Shown: positions 1-8,611 of the stretch, one piece after another | Numbering within the stretch: the first letter of the stretch is position 1 | Layout of the letters: each line of letters opens with the position of its first letter | Source of the DNA: Agrococcus casei LMG 22410 | GTDB taxonomy: Bacteria > Actinomycetota > Actinomycetes > Actinomycetales > Microbacteriaceae | DNA length: 64,000 nt | Direction of reading: 5' to 3' | Assembly (NCBI RefSeq): GCF_900163565.1 | Contig: NZ_FUHU01000010.1 | Coordinates: 1-64,000, forward strand | Position numbers and translations under genes: made by a program | The notes under the pieces: generated by a model | The model's database searches: none | What the model was told of the DNA's origin: nothing | What the model saw: only the letters and a program-made list of their open reading frames with translations

Positions 1-55
1 CAATTGAATACGCAAAAATGAACAAGCAACTGTCCGCCTAACTAGGGCAAGTCCA

Positions 56-219
56 AAGCACACCACATCAAACACTGGTCACACGGAGGCACAACCGACC
101 TCGACAACGGCATCAACCTCTGCAATTTTCATCATCACCAAGTCCATCTCGAGCACCTGAAACTGACCCGCGACTCCCGAACCCAGAAATGGAAAGCAAC
201 CAGGAACATCCGAAGATGA
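56..219 (+). pseudogene. 3' remnant of a DUF222/HNH endonuclease gene
   Basis: From about base 56 this stretch closely matches, base for base, the last 160 bp of the intact HNH gene that ends at 45257. Read from base 61 it encodes 52 residues beginning HHIKHWSHGG, including the HNH core and the same KWKA..IRR ending, then TGA at 217-219. Upstream in this frame there are stops at 19 and 43 and no resemblance to the intact gene, so the catalytic C-terminal piece is detached from any start. It is a partial duplicate or the scar of a recombination between HNH copies. The 213 bp from here to 432 hold no gene that I can recognise. Confidence 0.8.
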
Positions 220-432
220 TGCCCGCGCTGCAGTGCATTGCTTCACGCATTCGCCCCGCGACCGCTTCACAGTGCTGGATGGCCCGGGAGCTCTGTCTGC
301 AGACTTCAGCGCCGGCGGGTTCAGCCCCCTGCCGCACCCACCACGCCATGCATGTGCTCGGCAACAGAATCTGGGGCCTCATCTCTGAAGCGTGCGGCGA
401 GGACTACGAGTTCAACTGCGCCCTTGACCTCA

Positions 433-1962
433 TCAGCCGTCAGCCCCGAGGTTGCCGCTGAGGCGTCCGTGCAGGGCGGAAGCCGTGGGATTCAGACCCT
501 CGATCCGCACGTCCTTCTCAAAGCGGCCGTATTTGGTGACCACCGCATCCAGCGCCGCGACAGTCGAGGCATCCCACACATGCGACGCACTCATGTCGAT
601 GACCACCCGGTCGGGGTCATCGGTGTACCCGAACTGCGTCGTCAGATCATTGCTCGACGCAAAGAACAGCTCGCCGTCGACCGCATAGTGCGCAACCGCA
701 TCCTCGCCCACACCCTTCACAGTGCGCTTCACGGTCACGAAGTGCGCAACCCGGCGAGCGAACATCACCATCGCAGTGATGACGCCGAGCCCCACGCCGA
801 TTGCGAGATTGTCAGTCCACACCGTGGCAATCACCGTGATCAGCATCACGGCAGTCTCGCTCTTCGGCATGCGACGCAGCGTGCTGGGCTTGATGCTGTG
901 CCAGTCGAAGGTGCCGACAGACACGATGATCATGACCGCCACCAGAGCAGCCATCGGAATCACCGCAACGATGTCGCCCAGCACCAGAACGAGCACCAGC
1001 AGAAACGCACCCGCCAAGAACGTCGAGATGCGAGTGCGCGCACCCGACACCTTCACGTTGATCATCGTCTGGCCGATCATCGCGCAGCCGCCCATGCCGC
1101 CGAATGCTCCCGAGAGCACGTTCGCAACACCCAGGCCGAACGCCTCACGCGTCTTGCGCGAATGCGTGTCGGTGATGTCATCGACGAGCTTCGCCGTCAT
1201 GAGCGACTCGAGCAGACCGACGGCAGCCATGCCGAGGGCAAACGGAGCAATGATCTGCAGCGTCTCGAGCGTGAACGGAACATTCGGAATGAACAGCCCC
1301 GGCAGCGTCTCGGGCAGCTCGCCCTGGTCCCCGACTGTCGGCACCGTCCACCCGAACGCGACAACGGCAGCAGTCAGCAGCACAATCGCAATCAGCGGCG
1401 CGGGAACCGCCTTCGTCAGCTTCGGAAACAGCACGATCACCAGCAGCCCGACAGCGACGAGCGGATACACGAGCCACGGAACACCGATCAGCTGCGGCAC
1501 CTGCGACACAAAGATCAGAATCGCGAGCGCATTCACAAACCCGACCATGACCGACCGGGGAATGAAGCGCATCAGCTTCGCGACACCGAGCAGCGCAAAG
1601 ACGATCTGCAGCAGTCCGGCAAGCAGAACCGTGGCGATCAGGTAATCCATGCCGTATTCGCGCACGAGCGGCGCAATCACGAGCGCCACAGCCCCCGTGG
1701 CAGCAGTGATCATCGCAGGACGGCCGCCGAGAAACGCAATCGAGACTGCCATCACGAACGACGAGAACAGCCCCACACGAGGGTCGACCCCGGCAATGAT
1801 CGAGAACGCAATCGCCTCGGGAATCAGCGCAAGAGCCACGACGAGCCCCGCCAGCACTTCACGACTCAGCAGCCGCGGGCTGCGCAGAGCCTGCAGCACC
1901 GTCGGCTCGATCCGATACCGAGAGGGTCTCAAGGGCGCGGATGCGGGAGTCGGCTGAGTCAT
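433..1962 (-). CDS. SulP family inorganic anion transporter with STAS domain
   Basis: This 509-residue membrane protein belongs to the SulP/SLC26 family, which moves sulfate, bicarbonate or other small anions across the cytoplasmic membrane. The first 400 residues are a run of hydrophobic helices that includes the family signature GGMGGCAMIGQTMINVK. The last 100 residues form a STAS domain (DRVVIDMSASHVWDASTVAALD), the usual cytoplasmic regulatory module. The start was taken at ATG 1962 (MTQPTPASA) because GGAGG sits four bases upstream; the reading frame runs further upstream without coding character. The substrate cannot be told from sequence. It stands alone, 58 bp downstream of the DUF1801 gene on the same strand. 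Confidence 0.92.
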   Translation of the reverse strand: MTQPTPASAPLRPSRYRIEPTVLQALRSPRLLSREVLAGLVVALALIPEAIAFSIIAGVDPRVGLFSSFVMAVSIAFLGGRPAMITAATGAVALVIAPLVREYGMDYLIATVLLAGLLQIVFALLGVAKLMRFIPRSVMVGFVNALAILIFVSQVPQLIGVPWLVYPLVAVGLLVIVLFPKLTKAVPAPLIAIVLLTAAVVAFGWTVPTVGDQGELPETLPGLFIPNVPFTLETLQIIAPFALGMAAVGLLESLMTAKLVDDITDTHSRKTREAFGLGVANVLSGAFGGMGGCAMIGQTMINVKVSGARTRISTFLAGAFLLVLVLVLGDIVAVIPMAALVAVMIIVSVGTFDWHSIKPSTLRRMPKSETAVMLITVIATVWTDNLAIGVGLGVITAMVMFARRVAHFVTVKRTVKGVGEDAVAHYAVDGELFFASSNDLTTQFGYTDDPDRVVIDMSASHVWDASTVAALDAVVTKYGRFEKDVRIEGLNPTASALHGRLSGNLGADG

Positions 1963-2020
1963 GGGGCCTCCGTGGCTGAGTCGGCGCCAGACAGGGCGCC
2001 CCATAGACTCTACGCGAGCA

Positions 2021-2464
2021 TCAGCTGGCGACCGCCTTGCGAACGAGCGCGCGCAACTGCTGCTCCACCGCATCCGTCACTTCGAGAACGGCATACGAGA
2101 TCGGCCACCACTCGCCGTCGTCGACATTCGCCTTCTCGCTGAAGTTCACAGTCGCGTACCGTGTGCCGAACTTCGCAGCGGGTTGCACAAACAGCACGAC
2201 CTCGCCATCGGAAGCATACGACGGGAATCCGTACCAGGTCTTCGGCTCGAGGTCGGGCGCCTCTTCGCTCACGATCACATGAAAGCGCTCGGCAACCTGC
2301 CGGTCAGACCCTGCAAGCTCTGCGATCGCATCGAGGCACGCCTGAAACTCGCGCTGACGCTTGGCGACACCCTTCACACCCTTCATCGACTTGAGCTCTT
2401 CAGCGGGCTGCTGCATCGCAGCACGCTCTGCGTCGCTGAAACCTGACTTCGTGTCCTTGGTCAT
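2021..2464 (-). CDS. DUF1801/YdhG-like protein
   Basis: The 147-residue soluble protein resembles the DUF1801 (YdhG-like) family. It has a helical N-terminus, a central stretch RQREFQACLDAIAELAGSDR, the conserved-looking core KTWYGFPSYASDGEVVLFVQP and a FGTRYATVNF strand. Members are small alpha/beta proteins; some relatives have been linked to iron handling, but most have no assigned role and none can be given here. ATG 2464 is preceded by AAGGGGG. It is divergent from the VOC gene at 2517, and the 52 bp between them must hold both promoters. Confidence 0.75.
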   Translation of the reverse strand: MTKDTKSGFSDAERAAMQQPAEELKSMKGVKGVAKRQREFQACLDAIAELAGSDRQVAERFHVIVSEEAPDLEPKTWYGFPSYASDGEVVLFVQPAAKFGTRYATVNFSEKANVDDGEWWPISYAVLEVTDAVEQQLRALVRKAVAS

Positions 2465-2516
2465 GACAGCCCCCTTTTGCTATGCAACGATCGTGGCACA
2501 GGCGTACCCTGTTCGC

Positions 2517-2903
2517 ATGAGCACTTCACTGAAGACTCAGCAGGTTGTATTCGCACTCGACTGTCCCGACGCCCGAGCGCTCGCAGACTTCTACGCTCGA
2601 CTGCTCGGCTGGCAGATCGGGCCGGCCAGCGAAGACTGGGTGAACGTCGTCCCGCCCGAAGGCACGACAGCCGGCTTCCACATCGCATGCCAGCAGATCG
2701 ACGACTACCGGGCACCCGAGTGGCCGACCGGCAGCACACCCCAGCAGGCGCACATGGACTTCTACGTCAATTCGATCGCAGAAGCCGAGCCGCTGGCAAT
2801 CGCCAGCGGGGCCATCAAGCACACGGTGCAGCCGAGCGACGACGGGCAGTTCGCCGTGTTCACCGACCCTGCCGGCCATCCGTTCTGCCTCTGTGAGCAC
2901 TGA
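2517..2903 (+). CDS. VOC (glyoxalase/bleomycin resistance) family protein
   Basis: This 128-residue protein has the two beta-alpha-beta-beta-beta halves of the vicinal oxygen chelate fold. The first half opens VVFALDCPDARALADFYARL and carries GW..G; the second carries MDFYVNSIAEAEPLAIASGA and ends in the typical FTDPAGHPFCLCEH. Such proteins are metal-dependent lyases, dioxygenases or drug-binding proteins; the substrate is unknown. The N-terminal metal ligand is not obvious, whereas H78-region and C-terminal acidic/His residues are present. ATG 2517 (MSTSLKTQQ) was chosen over the longer upstream frame, which lies inside the neighbouring promoter. Confidence 0.85.
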   Translation: MSTSLKTQQVVFALDCPDARALADFYARLLGWQIGPASEDWVNVVPPEGTTAGFHIACQQIDDYRAPEWPTGSTPQQAHMDFYVNSIAEAEPLAIASGAIKHTVQPSDDGQFAVFTDPAGHPFCLCEH

Positions 2904-2953
2904 CTCTTGAGCCCCATGAGAATTGGTTTGCCCGCCAATGCTTTGAAGAGTCA
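2901..2953 (+). terminator. Nested inverted repeat after the VOC gene
   Basis: TGACTCTT at 2901-2908 pairs with AAGAGTCA at 2946-2953, and ATTGG at 2922-2926 pairs with CCAAT at 2935-2939 inside it. The outer arm includes the stop codon of the VOC gene. No U-tract follows, so termination is possible but not secure. Confidence 0.35.
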
Positions 2954-2968
2954 TGCAATAATCAGCCA

Positions 2969-3742
2969 GTGAAATCCTTGCTGCACAGGGACGCCCTCAT
3001 GCCGTGGGCACGTTCAGGCGGCCTCGCAATTCTGCTGATCATCACCGTTGTCGCCTGGGCACTGCTGTTTCGGTCGCACAGCATCGCCCCGGAAGCCACG
3101 CACACACCGGCGCCGAGCATCCAGCCACCTTCGTCATCGCCGACCGAAGCAGCTGCCGACAGCAGACCGTCGTCAGACACCGACGAAGACTTGCCGGTCG
3201 CAGTGTTCGTCGGCGCCTCATACGCAACCGGTGCCGGCGCAACATTCCCCGAGAGCCGCTGGACAGCCTTGCTCGCAGAGCAGCAGGGCTGGGATGAAGT
3301 CAACCTCGCTCAGGGAGGCACTGGCTACCTCGCCTCCCCAGTCGTCGACGGCGCCGAGCGTCTTGCATACGGCGACCTTGTCGACCAGATCATCGCTGCT
3401 GAACCTGACGTCGTCGTGATCTCCGGCGGCCGTGACGACGTGGGCGAGCCTCCCTTCGAGATCCAGCAGGCCGCGACAAGCTTGTTCGGACAGCTGACGC
3501 AAGCGCTGCCGAACGCCCAGATCTTCGTTGTGAACCCCTGGTGGGACGCCACCGAGCAGCCGATCGGACTCGCTGAAGTGGCAGGAGCCGTCGAGGCAGC
3601 AGCGTCGCAGACTGGCGTCACCTACATCGACACTGGGCAGCCCCTGTCTGACCCGGCTCTGCTCTCTGAGAACATCGTCGACCCCAACGACCAGGGCCAC
3701 CTCGCTCTCGCAGAAGCGGTCGCTCAGGCCATCTCGGGTTAG
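2969..3742 (+). CDS. Membrane-anchored SGNH-type hydrolase
   Basis: The 257-residue protein has one N-terminal membrane segment (about residues 18-35, LAILLIITVVAWALLF), a Pro/Ser/Thr-rich linker to residue 75, and an SGNH-like domain. The family's first block appears as VGASYATGAGA with a likely nucleophile Ser84; the usual Asp before this Ser is Ala here. The last block is DPNDQGH, which supplies the DxxH pair. GGRDD near residue 152 takes the place of the block III GxND. It probably acts outside the membrane as an esterase or acyltransferase on an unknown substrate. The start is GTG 2969; ATG 2999 is a possible alternative. Confidence 0.75.
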   Translation: MKSLLHRDALMPWARSGGLAILLIITVVAWALLFRSHSIAPEATHTPAPSIQPPSSSPTEAAADSRPSSDTDEDLPVAVFVGASYATGAGATFPESRWTALLAEQQGWDEVNLAQGGTGYLASPVVDGAERLAYGDLVDQIIAAEPDVVVISGGRDDVGEPPFEIQQAATSLFGQLTQALPNAQIFVVNPWWDATEQPIGLAEVAGAVEAAASQTGVTYIDTGQPLSDPALLSENIVDPNDQGHLALAEAVAQAISG

Positions 3743-3746
3743 CAGC

Positions 3747-4337
3747 TCAGAACTTCAGAGCGCTCTCGTCGCGCATGCGCGGTTCGGTGCGGTATTCCGG
3801 TCGCACACCCGTCTTGTCTGCGTAGAACTCCCGAATGCGATCCATGTCCGATGACACATCGCCAGTCAGTCGGATGGTCGGTCCGAGTCCCGCAGACTTC
3901 GTGCTGCCGTCTGCGAAGCCGAGGGTGACCGGCAGGTCTGCCCCCATCGCAATGCGGTAGAAGCCGCTTCGCCACCCCTTGCCGCTTCGCGTGCCCTCAG
4001 GCGTCACGACCAGCAGGAACCGCGCATCCTCCCGTGCCCGCTCGACGACCTCTTCAACAACCCCCGCTGCATTCTTGCGGTCGACGGGAATGCCGCCGAG
4101 TCCGCGCATGATCGGGCCCGCAATGCCTTTGAACAGCTCTTTCTTGCCGAGCCAGTGGATGTTCATGCGAGCGTCCCAGGCGATGCCGAGCATCAGCACG
4201 AAGTCGAAGTTCGACGTGTGCGGTGCACCGAGCAGAATGCGCGGCCCCTCGACCGGCTTGTCTTCGCGAACGAGCTTCCATGGCGACAGCTTCCAGAATG
4301 CGCTGGCAACGCCCTTGCGAACACGTACGAGGATCAT
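3747..4337 (-). CDS. 1-acyl-glycerol-phosphate-type acyltransferase
   Basis: The 196-residue protein is a short PlsC-like acyltransferase. It shows the catalytic H(x4)D motif as HTSNFD near residue 46, a GGIPVDRK block that fits family block II, and VVTPEGTRS, the EGTR motif that binds the glycerol phosphate. It would transfer an acyl chain from acyl-CoA or acyl-ACP to a lysophosphatidate or similar alcohol at the membrane. The start at ATG 4337 (MILVRVRKG) is chosen because upstream residues lack family similarity and would run into the divergent MerR gene. The gene converges with the SGNH gene and ends four bases from it. Confidence 0.85.
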   Translation of the reverse strand: MILVRVRKGVASAFWKLSPWKLVREDKPVEGPRILLGAPHTSNFDFVLMLGIAWDARMNIHWLGKKELFKGIAGPIMRGLGGIPVDRKNAAGVVEEVVERAREDARFLLVVTPEGTRSGKGWRSGFYRIAMGADLPVTLGFADGSTKSAGLGPTIRLTGDVSSDMDRIREFYADKTGVRPEYRTEPRMRDESALKF

Positions 4338-4387
4338 GTCCACACTGTACTGGCCCGAACTTGGACGCAGGAGCCACAGGCTTGCGC

Positions 4388-4402
4388 TTGACGCGGCGTC
4401 AA
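4388..4402. promoter_or_regulatory. Candidate operator of the TipA-like regulator
   Basis: A perfect 15-bp palindrome (TTGACGC-G-GCGTCAA) lies 16 bp before the ATG of the MerR gene and in the divergent promoter region of the acyltransferase. TAGACC at 4407-4412 stands exactly six bases before the ATG, and no ribosome-binding site is present, so the transcript is probably leaderless. MerR-type autoregulation is inferred. Confidence 0.45.
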
Positions 4403-4418
4403 CCTGTAGACCTGAATC

Positions 4419-5177
4419 ATGACACACACGCAATGGACGATTCAGGAGGTCGCACAGGCCACCGGCATCTCGTCGCGCACCCTCAGGCACTACGACCAGA
4501 CCGGGTTGCTGGAGCCGACCGACACGATCGCCGGCGGGATGCGCACCTACGACCAGCGCGCCCTGCTGCGCCTGCAGCGCATCCTGCTGCTCCGTGACAC
4601 CGGAATGCGTCTCACGACCATTGCCGACGTGCTCGACGGCAGCACCGATGACGCCGAGGCGCTGCGCGAACACCGCACGCACCTCGTGCGGGAGCGCACC
4701 CGCGTCGACGACCAGCTGGCCGCAGTCGACGCAACCATCAAGGCCATAGAAAAAGGAGACACAATCATGCCGAACCAGATGTTCGACGGATTCGACCACA
4801 CGAAGTACGACGCCGAAGTGCGAGAGCGCTGGGGCGGCGAGGCAGCAGACCGCAGCGACAGTTGGTGGAGCGACCTGGGAACGGATGGGCAGCACGACTT
4901 CCGCAAGCAGCTCGACGAGCTCAACGCTCAGTGGGATGCCGTGATCACCGAAGGGGTCGACCCCGCGTCAGACCGGGCGCAAGAGGTTGCGAAGCGGCAC
5001 GTCGGCTGGATGACAGCATCATGGCAGGGCCAGCAGCTCGAAGCCGACATGCTCAAGGGCATCTCACAGATGTACGTCGACGACGAGCGATTTGCCGCCA
5101 ACTACAACCGAGTCTCGCCCGAAGGACCTGCGTTCGTGCGCGACGCTCTGCACGTCTACGCCGATCGCAACATATAG
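4419..5177 (+). CDS. MerR family drug-sensing regulator with TipAS domain
   Basis: The 252-residue protein has a MerR winged-helix domain at residues 1-75 (WTIQEVAQATGISSRTLRHY), a dimer helix to about 112, and a TipAS ligand domain at 117-252 (HTKYDAEVRERWG, VGWMTASWQGQ). In Streptomyces lividans TipA, the same architecture binds thiopeptides and related cyclic compounds and activates its own promoter. The length is almost the same as TipAL (253). An in-frame ATG at 4767 behind a good ribosome-binding site could give a free ligand domain (see the separate entry). The gene has its own promoter and is divergent from the acyltransferase. Confidence 0.9.
   Translation: MTHTQWTIQEVAQATGISSRTLRHYDQTGLLEPTDTIAGGMRTYDQRALLRLQRILLLRDTGMRLTTIADVLDGSTDDAEALREHRTHLVRERTRVDDQLAAVDATIKAIEKGDTIMPNQMFDGFDHTKYDAEVRERWGGEAADRSDSWWSDLGTDGQHDFRKQLDELNAQWDAVITEGVDPASDRAQEVAKRHVGWMTASWQGQQLEADMLKGISQMYVDDERFAANYNRVSPEGPAFVRDALHVYADRNI
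4752..4769 (+). promoter_or_regulatory. Internal ribosome-binding site and start for a TipAS-like short product
   Basis: AAAGGAG at 4752-4758 lies eight bases before an in-frame ATG at 4767 (residue 117, MPNQMFDGFDHTK). Translation from here would give a 136-residue ligand-binding domain without the DNA-binding part, as described for TipAS (144 residues) in Streptomyces. Confidence 0.7.
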
Positions 5178-5221
5178 ACGGGCCCTGTGACACGTCCTGT
5201 CGACACGCCGGGAGTCTCAGA

Positions 5222-5257
5222 TTGCACTGAGTGCATCGTTGCACTTAGTATACCCAA
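5222..5257 (+). promoter_or_regulatory. Leaderless promoter and double operator of the TetR gene
   Basis: TGCACT-G-AGTGCA at 5223-5235 is a perfect 13-bp palindrome. A second, partly matching half-site pair (TGCACT-T-AGTATA) follows at 5240-5252, 17 bp centre to centre. TTGCAC at 5222-5227 can serve as -35 and TAGTAT at 5246-5251 as -10, with an 18-bp spacer; the GTG start is six bases after the -10. Both promoter boxes lie in the repeats, which suggests autorepression. Confidence 0.65.
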
Positions 5258-5929
5258 GTGACCGCTGAGACTCCCGCACCCGATCGCCGCCTGGCGCAGA
5301 AGCAGCGCACCCGCGAGCAGATCCTGGCCGCGGCTGCCGCACTCATTGAGGGCGATCTCCCCGGCCGGTTCTCGGTCGACGAGCTCGTCGAGCAGGCCGA
5401 TGTCTCGCGCCGCACGATCTTCAACCACTTCGAGTCGCTCGACGAGATTCTGATCCACGTGGGCGTCGAGCGGCTCTTTGTCTTCAGCGACGCACTCGAG
5501 ACCTCGCTCGCCAACGCAGCCGAGCCGCTCGATCGCAGCGCAGTGCTGGCGATCTTCGCAGACGTGCTCGACACCGACGTGCTTCCAGAAGTCATCGCCT
5601 ACTTCATGAGCACAATGGGCATGAAGCCGAGCTACACGGCACACTCCCACCAGCTCTTCCACGGAGCCTTCACACACATGAGCGAAGAGATCGTCGAGCA
5701 GATCGTCAGCGCAAGCGACGTGCTCGACCGCTTCGACGCCGACCTCATCATCGCCACAGTCATCGCAGGAATGGAGACCGTCGCAAAGCACTGGCTCAAC
5801 GCAGAGCCCCTGCTGCACACCGACGGCGCTTCGATCACACCCGAATCGCGCATCCGGTTTCACGCGCTGTTCGCTCGCCTCGCCGCCACCTGGCGCGCAG
5901 GCGAACCTCCTCACTTGCACGAACACTGA
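5258..5929 (+). CDS. TetR family transcriptional regulator
   Basis: The 223-residue protein has an N-terminal TetR helix-turn-helix (TREQILAAAAALIEGDLPGR ... VSRRTIFNHFESLDEIL, residues 18-65) and an all-helical C-terminal ligand domain without clear assignment. The next gene, 24 bp downstream on the same strand, encodes an MMPL transporter, so the regulator most likely represses that exporter and itself until a ligand binds. Two TGCACT-type repeats overlap its promoter. The start is GTG 5258, leaderless, with TAGTAT six bases before it. Confidence 0.9.
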   Translation: MTAETPAPDRRLAQKQRTREQILAAAAALIEGDLPGRFSVDELVEQADVSRRTIFNHFESLDEILIHVGVERLFVFSDALETSLANAAEPLDRSAVLAIFADVLDTDVLPEVIAYFMSTMGMKPSYTAHSHQLFHGAFTHMSEEIVEQIVSASDVLDRFDADLIIATVIAGMETVAKHWLNAEPLLHTDGASITPESRIRFHALFARLAATWRAGEPPHLHEH

Positions 5930-5953
5930 CTCCATTCAAGAGAAAGAGACACT

Positions 5954-8557
5954 GTGGCAGAACTGCTCTACAAGCTCGGCCGCTTCTCCGCGAAGCGCGC
6001 CTGGGTTGTCATCGCCTCATGGCTGATCCTGCTCGGACTGGGCGTGGGTGCATTCCTCGCATTCGGCGGAACACTCGTATCGACGGTGAACATTCCCGGC
6101 ACCGAGACGTCGAAGGTCACCGACAAGCTGGCAGAAGAGATTCCAGACACATCGGGAGCCACCGGCTCGATCGTCTTCCAGACCGAAGACGGCAGCGAGT
6201 TCACGCAGGAGCAGAGGGATGCGCTCGGCACGCTGCTGGCAGACGTTGAAGAACTCGACGGGGTCGAGCAGGGCATCGACCCGTTCGACACGCAGGCGCA
6301 GCTCGAAGACCAGCGCACACAGCTTGAAGACGGTCGCGGCGAGCTCGCCGACGCCCGCGAACAGCTCGACAGCGGTCGCGAAGAGCTCGAAAGCGGTCAG
6401 GAGCAGCTCGACGACGCACGCCAGCAGCTCGAAGACGGACAATCCCAGCTCGACGATGCGAAAGCTCAGGCTGAGGCCGCCGGCATCGACCCCGCGATGG
6501 TGCCTGAACTCGCAGCTCAGCAGGAGCAGCTCGACCAGGGGCTCGCTGAGCTCGAGTCGCAGCAGGAGCAACTTGACCAGGGCCTCAAGGAGATCGAAGA
6601 CGGCGAAGCCGACTACGAGACAGGACTGCAGCAGCTCGAAGACGGCAGCGCACTGCTCGACCTCGCCTCCGAGATCCGTCAGGTATCTGAAGACGGATCC
6701 ACAGCAGTCGGCTCGGTCATGTTCACCGACTCGCTCTTTGACATCACTCCCGAGACCAAGGAACCCGTTGTCGAGATGATCGAGAACGGTCTTCCCGAGG
6801 GCGTCACCGCTGAGTTCTCGAACGAGCTCACGATGGCGATCCCTGAAATCCTCGGTCCGGGTGAGGCAGTCGGCGTGGTCATCGCCCTCATCGCCCTGCT
6901 GGTGCTGATGCGCGCGATCCTCCCCGCAGTGGTGCCCATCCTCTCGGCAATCGTCGGAGTCGGCATCGGCACGACCGCAGCGCTCGCACTCTCTGGAACC
7001 ATCGAGATGATGTCGGTCACACCGGTGCTCGGCGTCATGCTTGGGCTGGCAGTAGGCATCGACTACTCGCTGTTCATCATCAACCGCCACCGAAAGCAGC
7101 TGAAGGACGGCTACGACCTGCACGAGTCGATCGGCCTCGCCAACGGCACTTCGGGCAACGCAGTCGTCTTCGCCGGTGCGACCGTTCTGGTGGCATTGCT
7201 TGCCCTCAACGTGTCAGGCATCGGGTTCCTCGGCCTGATGGGCAACGTCGGCGCACTCTGCGTCGCAGTGGCCGTGCTCATCGCAATCACCCTCACCCCG
7301 GCCATCATGGGACTGATCGGGATTCGCGCACTCAGCCGCAAGGAGCGTCGCGCAGTCGAGGCGGGCACCATCGAACGCGTGTCGTCGGCTTCGGTGAAGC
7401 CGATGCGCACCGGCCGCGCCGTGCTCACAGGCGTGCTCAGCGTCATCCTACTGCTGGTCATCGCGATCCCAGCGCTCTCCATGCGCCTCGGTATGCCCAC
7501 TGGCGCAGCCGAGCCCGCAGACTCGACGCAGTACAAGGCGTACACGGCAATTGACGAGAACTTCGGCGCCGGCATGAACGGCACGCTGTTGGTCGTGGCC
7601 GATACCCATGAAGCGGTGAGCGACGACGACCTGGTATCGCAGCAACTCGAGATCGCGCAGCAGCTCGGCGACCTCGACGACGTGCGCGCAGTCGCACCGA
7701 TCGCCACCAACGACGACCAGTCGGTCATCGCCTTCCAGGTGATTCCTGAAGAGGGGCCGTCGGCAGAGTCGACCGAGCAGCTCGTGCACACGCTGCGAGA
7801 CATGTCGCCGCTCGACGGTGACATCGAGATCGGCGTCGCTGGCACAGCAAGCGGCAACATCGATGTGTCAGAGAAGCTGGCGGATGCGCTTCCCGGCTAC
7901 CTGGCACTGGTCGTGGGGCTCTCGTTCGTGATCATGGTGTTCGTGTTCCGCTCGCTGCTGGTGCCGCTGACTGCGACGATCGGATTCATCTTGTCGCTGT
8001 TCGCATCGTTCGGCGCCATCACCGCGATTTATCAGTGGGGCTGGCTGGCGGATCTGTTCGGGGTGCACGCTCCTGGCCCGGTGCTGAGCTTCCTGCCGAC
8101 GATCCTCATCGGTATCCTCTTCGGACTCGCGATGGACTACCAGCTGTTCGTCGCATCCGGAATGCGTGAGGCGTACGCCCACGGCAACGACGCACGCAAG
8201 TCGGTGCAGCTGGGCTTGCGCAACGGACGCGCTGTCGTGATCACCGCGGCGATCATCATGATCTCGGTCTTCGGCGCGTTCATCTTCAGCGATGCGTCGA
8301 TGATCAAGCCCATGGGCTTCGGTCTCGCGGTCGGTGTGCTGTTCGACGCCTTCGTGGTGCGACTGCTGCTGATTCCGGCGGTCATGCACCTGCTGGGCAA
8401 GTCAGCCTGGTGGATTCCGAAGTGGCTCGACCGCATCCTGCCGAACGTCGACGTCGAGGGAGCAAAGCTCGAGCTGCGCCACCCCGGCACCGGTCCGGTC
8501 GAGACTGTGGATTCTGAGGATGGCGAGAAGGCAGACACAGCCGACGCGAAGAGTTGA
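5954..8557 (+). CDS. MMPL/RND family transporter with extracytoplasmic coiled coil
   Basis: The 867-residue protein is an RND-type exporter of the MMPL group with two sets of six membrane helices. The first helix lies at about 16-38 (WVVIASWLILLGLGVGAFL); motifs GLAVGIDYSLFIINRHR (near 370) and GLAMDYQLFVASGMREAY (near 720) match the conserved proton-relay/cytoplasmic loop regions of MMPL proteins. Between residues 110 and 235 the first external loop holds many heptad-like units (QLEDGR, QLDSGREELESGQ, QLDDARQQ) that should form a long coiled coil. It probably exports a lipid or hydrophobic compound and is controlled by the upstream TetR. The start is GTG 5954, behind AGAAAGAGA. Confidence 0.92.
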   Translation: MAELLYKLGRFSAKRAWVVIASWLILLGLGVGAFLAFGGTLVSTVNIPGTETSKVTDKLAEEIPDTSGATGSIVFQTEDGSEFTQEQRDALGTLLADVEELDGVEQGIDPFDTQAQLEDQRTQLEDGRGELADAREQLDSGREELESGQEQLDDARQQLEDGQSQLDDAKAQAEAAGIDPAMVPELAAQQEQLDQGLAELESQQEQLDQGLKEIEDGEADYETGLQQLEDGSALLDLASEIRQVSEDGSTAVGSVMFTDSLFDITPETKEPVVEMIENGLPEGVTAEFSNELTMAIPEILGPGEAVGVVIALIALLVLMRAILPAVVPILSAIVGVGIGTTAALALSGTIEMMSVTPVLGVMLGLAVGIDYSLFIINRHRKQLKDGYDLHESIGLANGTSGNAVVFAGATVLVALLALNVSGIGFLGLMGNVGALCVAVAVLIAITLTPAIMGLIGIRALSRKERRAVEAGTIERVSSASVKPMRTGRAVLTGVLSVILLLVIAIPALSMRLGMPTGAAEPADSTQYKAYTAIDENFGAGMNGTLLVVADTHEAVSDDDLVSQQLEIAQQLGDLDDVRAVAPIATNDDQSVIAFQVIPEEGPSAESTEQLVHTLRDMSPLDGDIEIGVAGTASGNIDVSEKLADALPGYLALVVGLSFVIMVFVFRSLLVPLTATIGFILSLFASFGAITAIYQWGWLADLFGVHAPGPVLSFLPTILIGILFGLAMDYQLFVASGMREAYAHGNDARKSVQLGLRNGRAVVITAAIIMISVFGAFIFSDASMIKPMGFGLAVGVLFDAFVVRLLLIPAVMHLLGKSAWWIPKWLDRILPNVDVEGAKLELRHPGTGPVETVDSEDGEKADTADAKS

Positions 8558-8560
8558 CCG

Positions 8561-8585
8561 GCTGCAACTCCAAAAGGAGTTCAGC
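8561..8585 (+). terminator. Hairpin after the MMPL gene
   Basis: AACTCC at 8566-8571 and GGAGTT at 8576-8581 pair around AAAA, and flanking GCTG/CAGC (8561-8564, 8582-8585) can extend the stem with one bulged base. No U-tract follows. It lies between convergent genes. Confidence 0.35.
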
Positions 8586-8611
8586 AGGACGACGGATGCG
8601 CTGTGCGGGTT

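Noticed and set aside
238-2142. Long plus-strand reading frame of 634 codons
   Set aside because: It is the antisense of the SulP gene, is very rich in Arg and His, and has no domain; it results from GC-rich codon bias.
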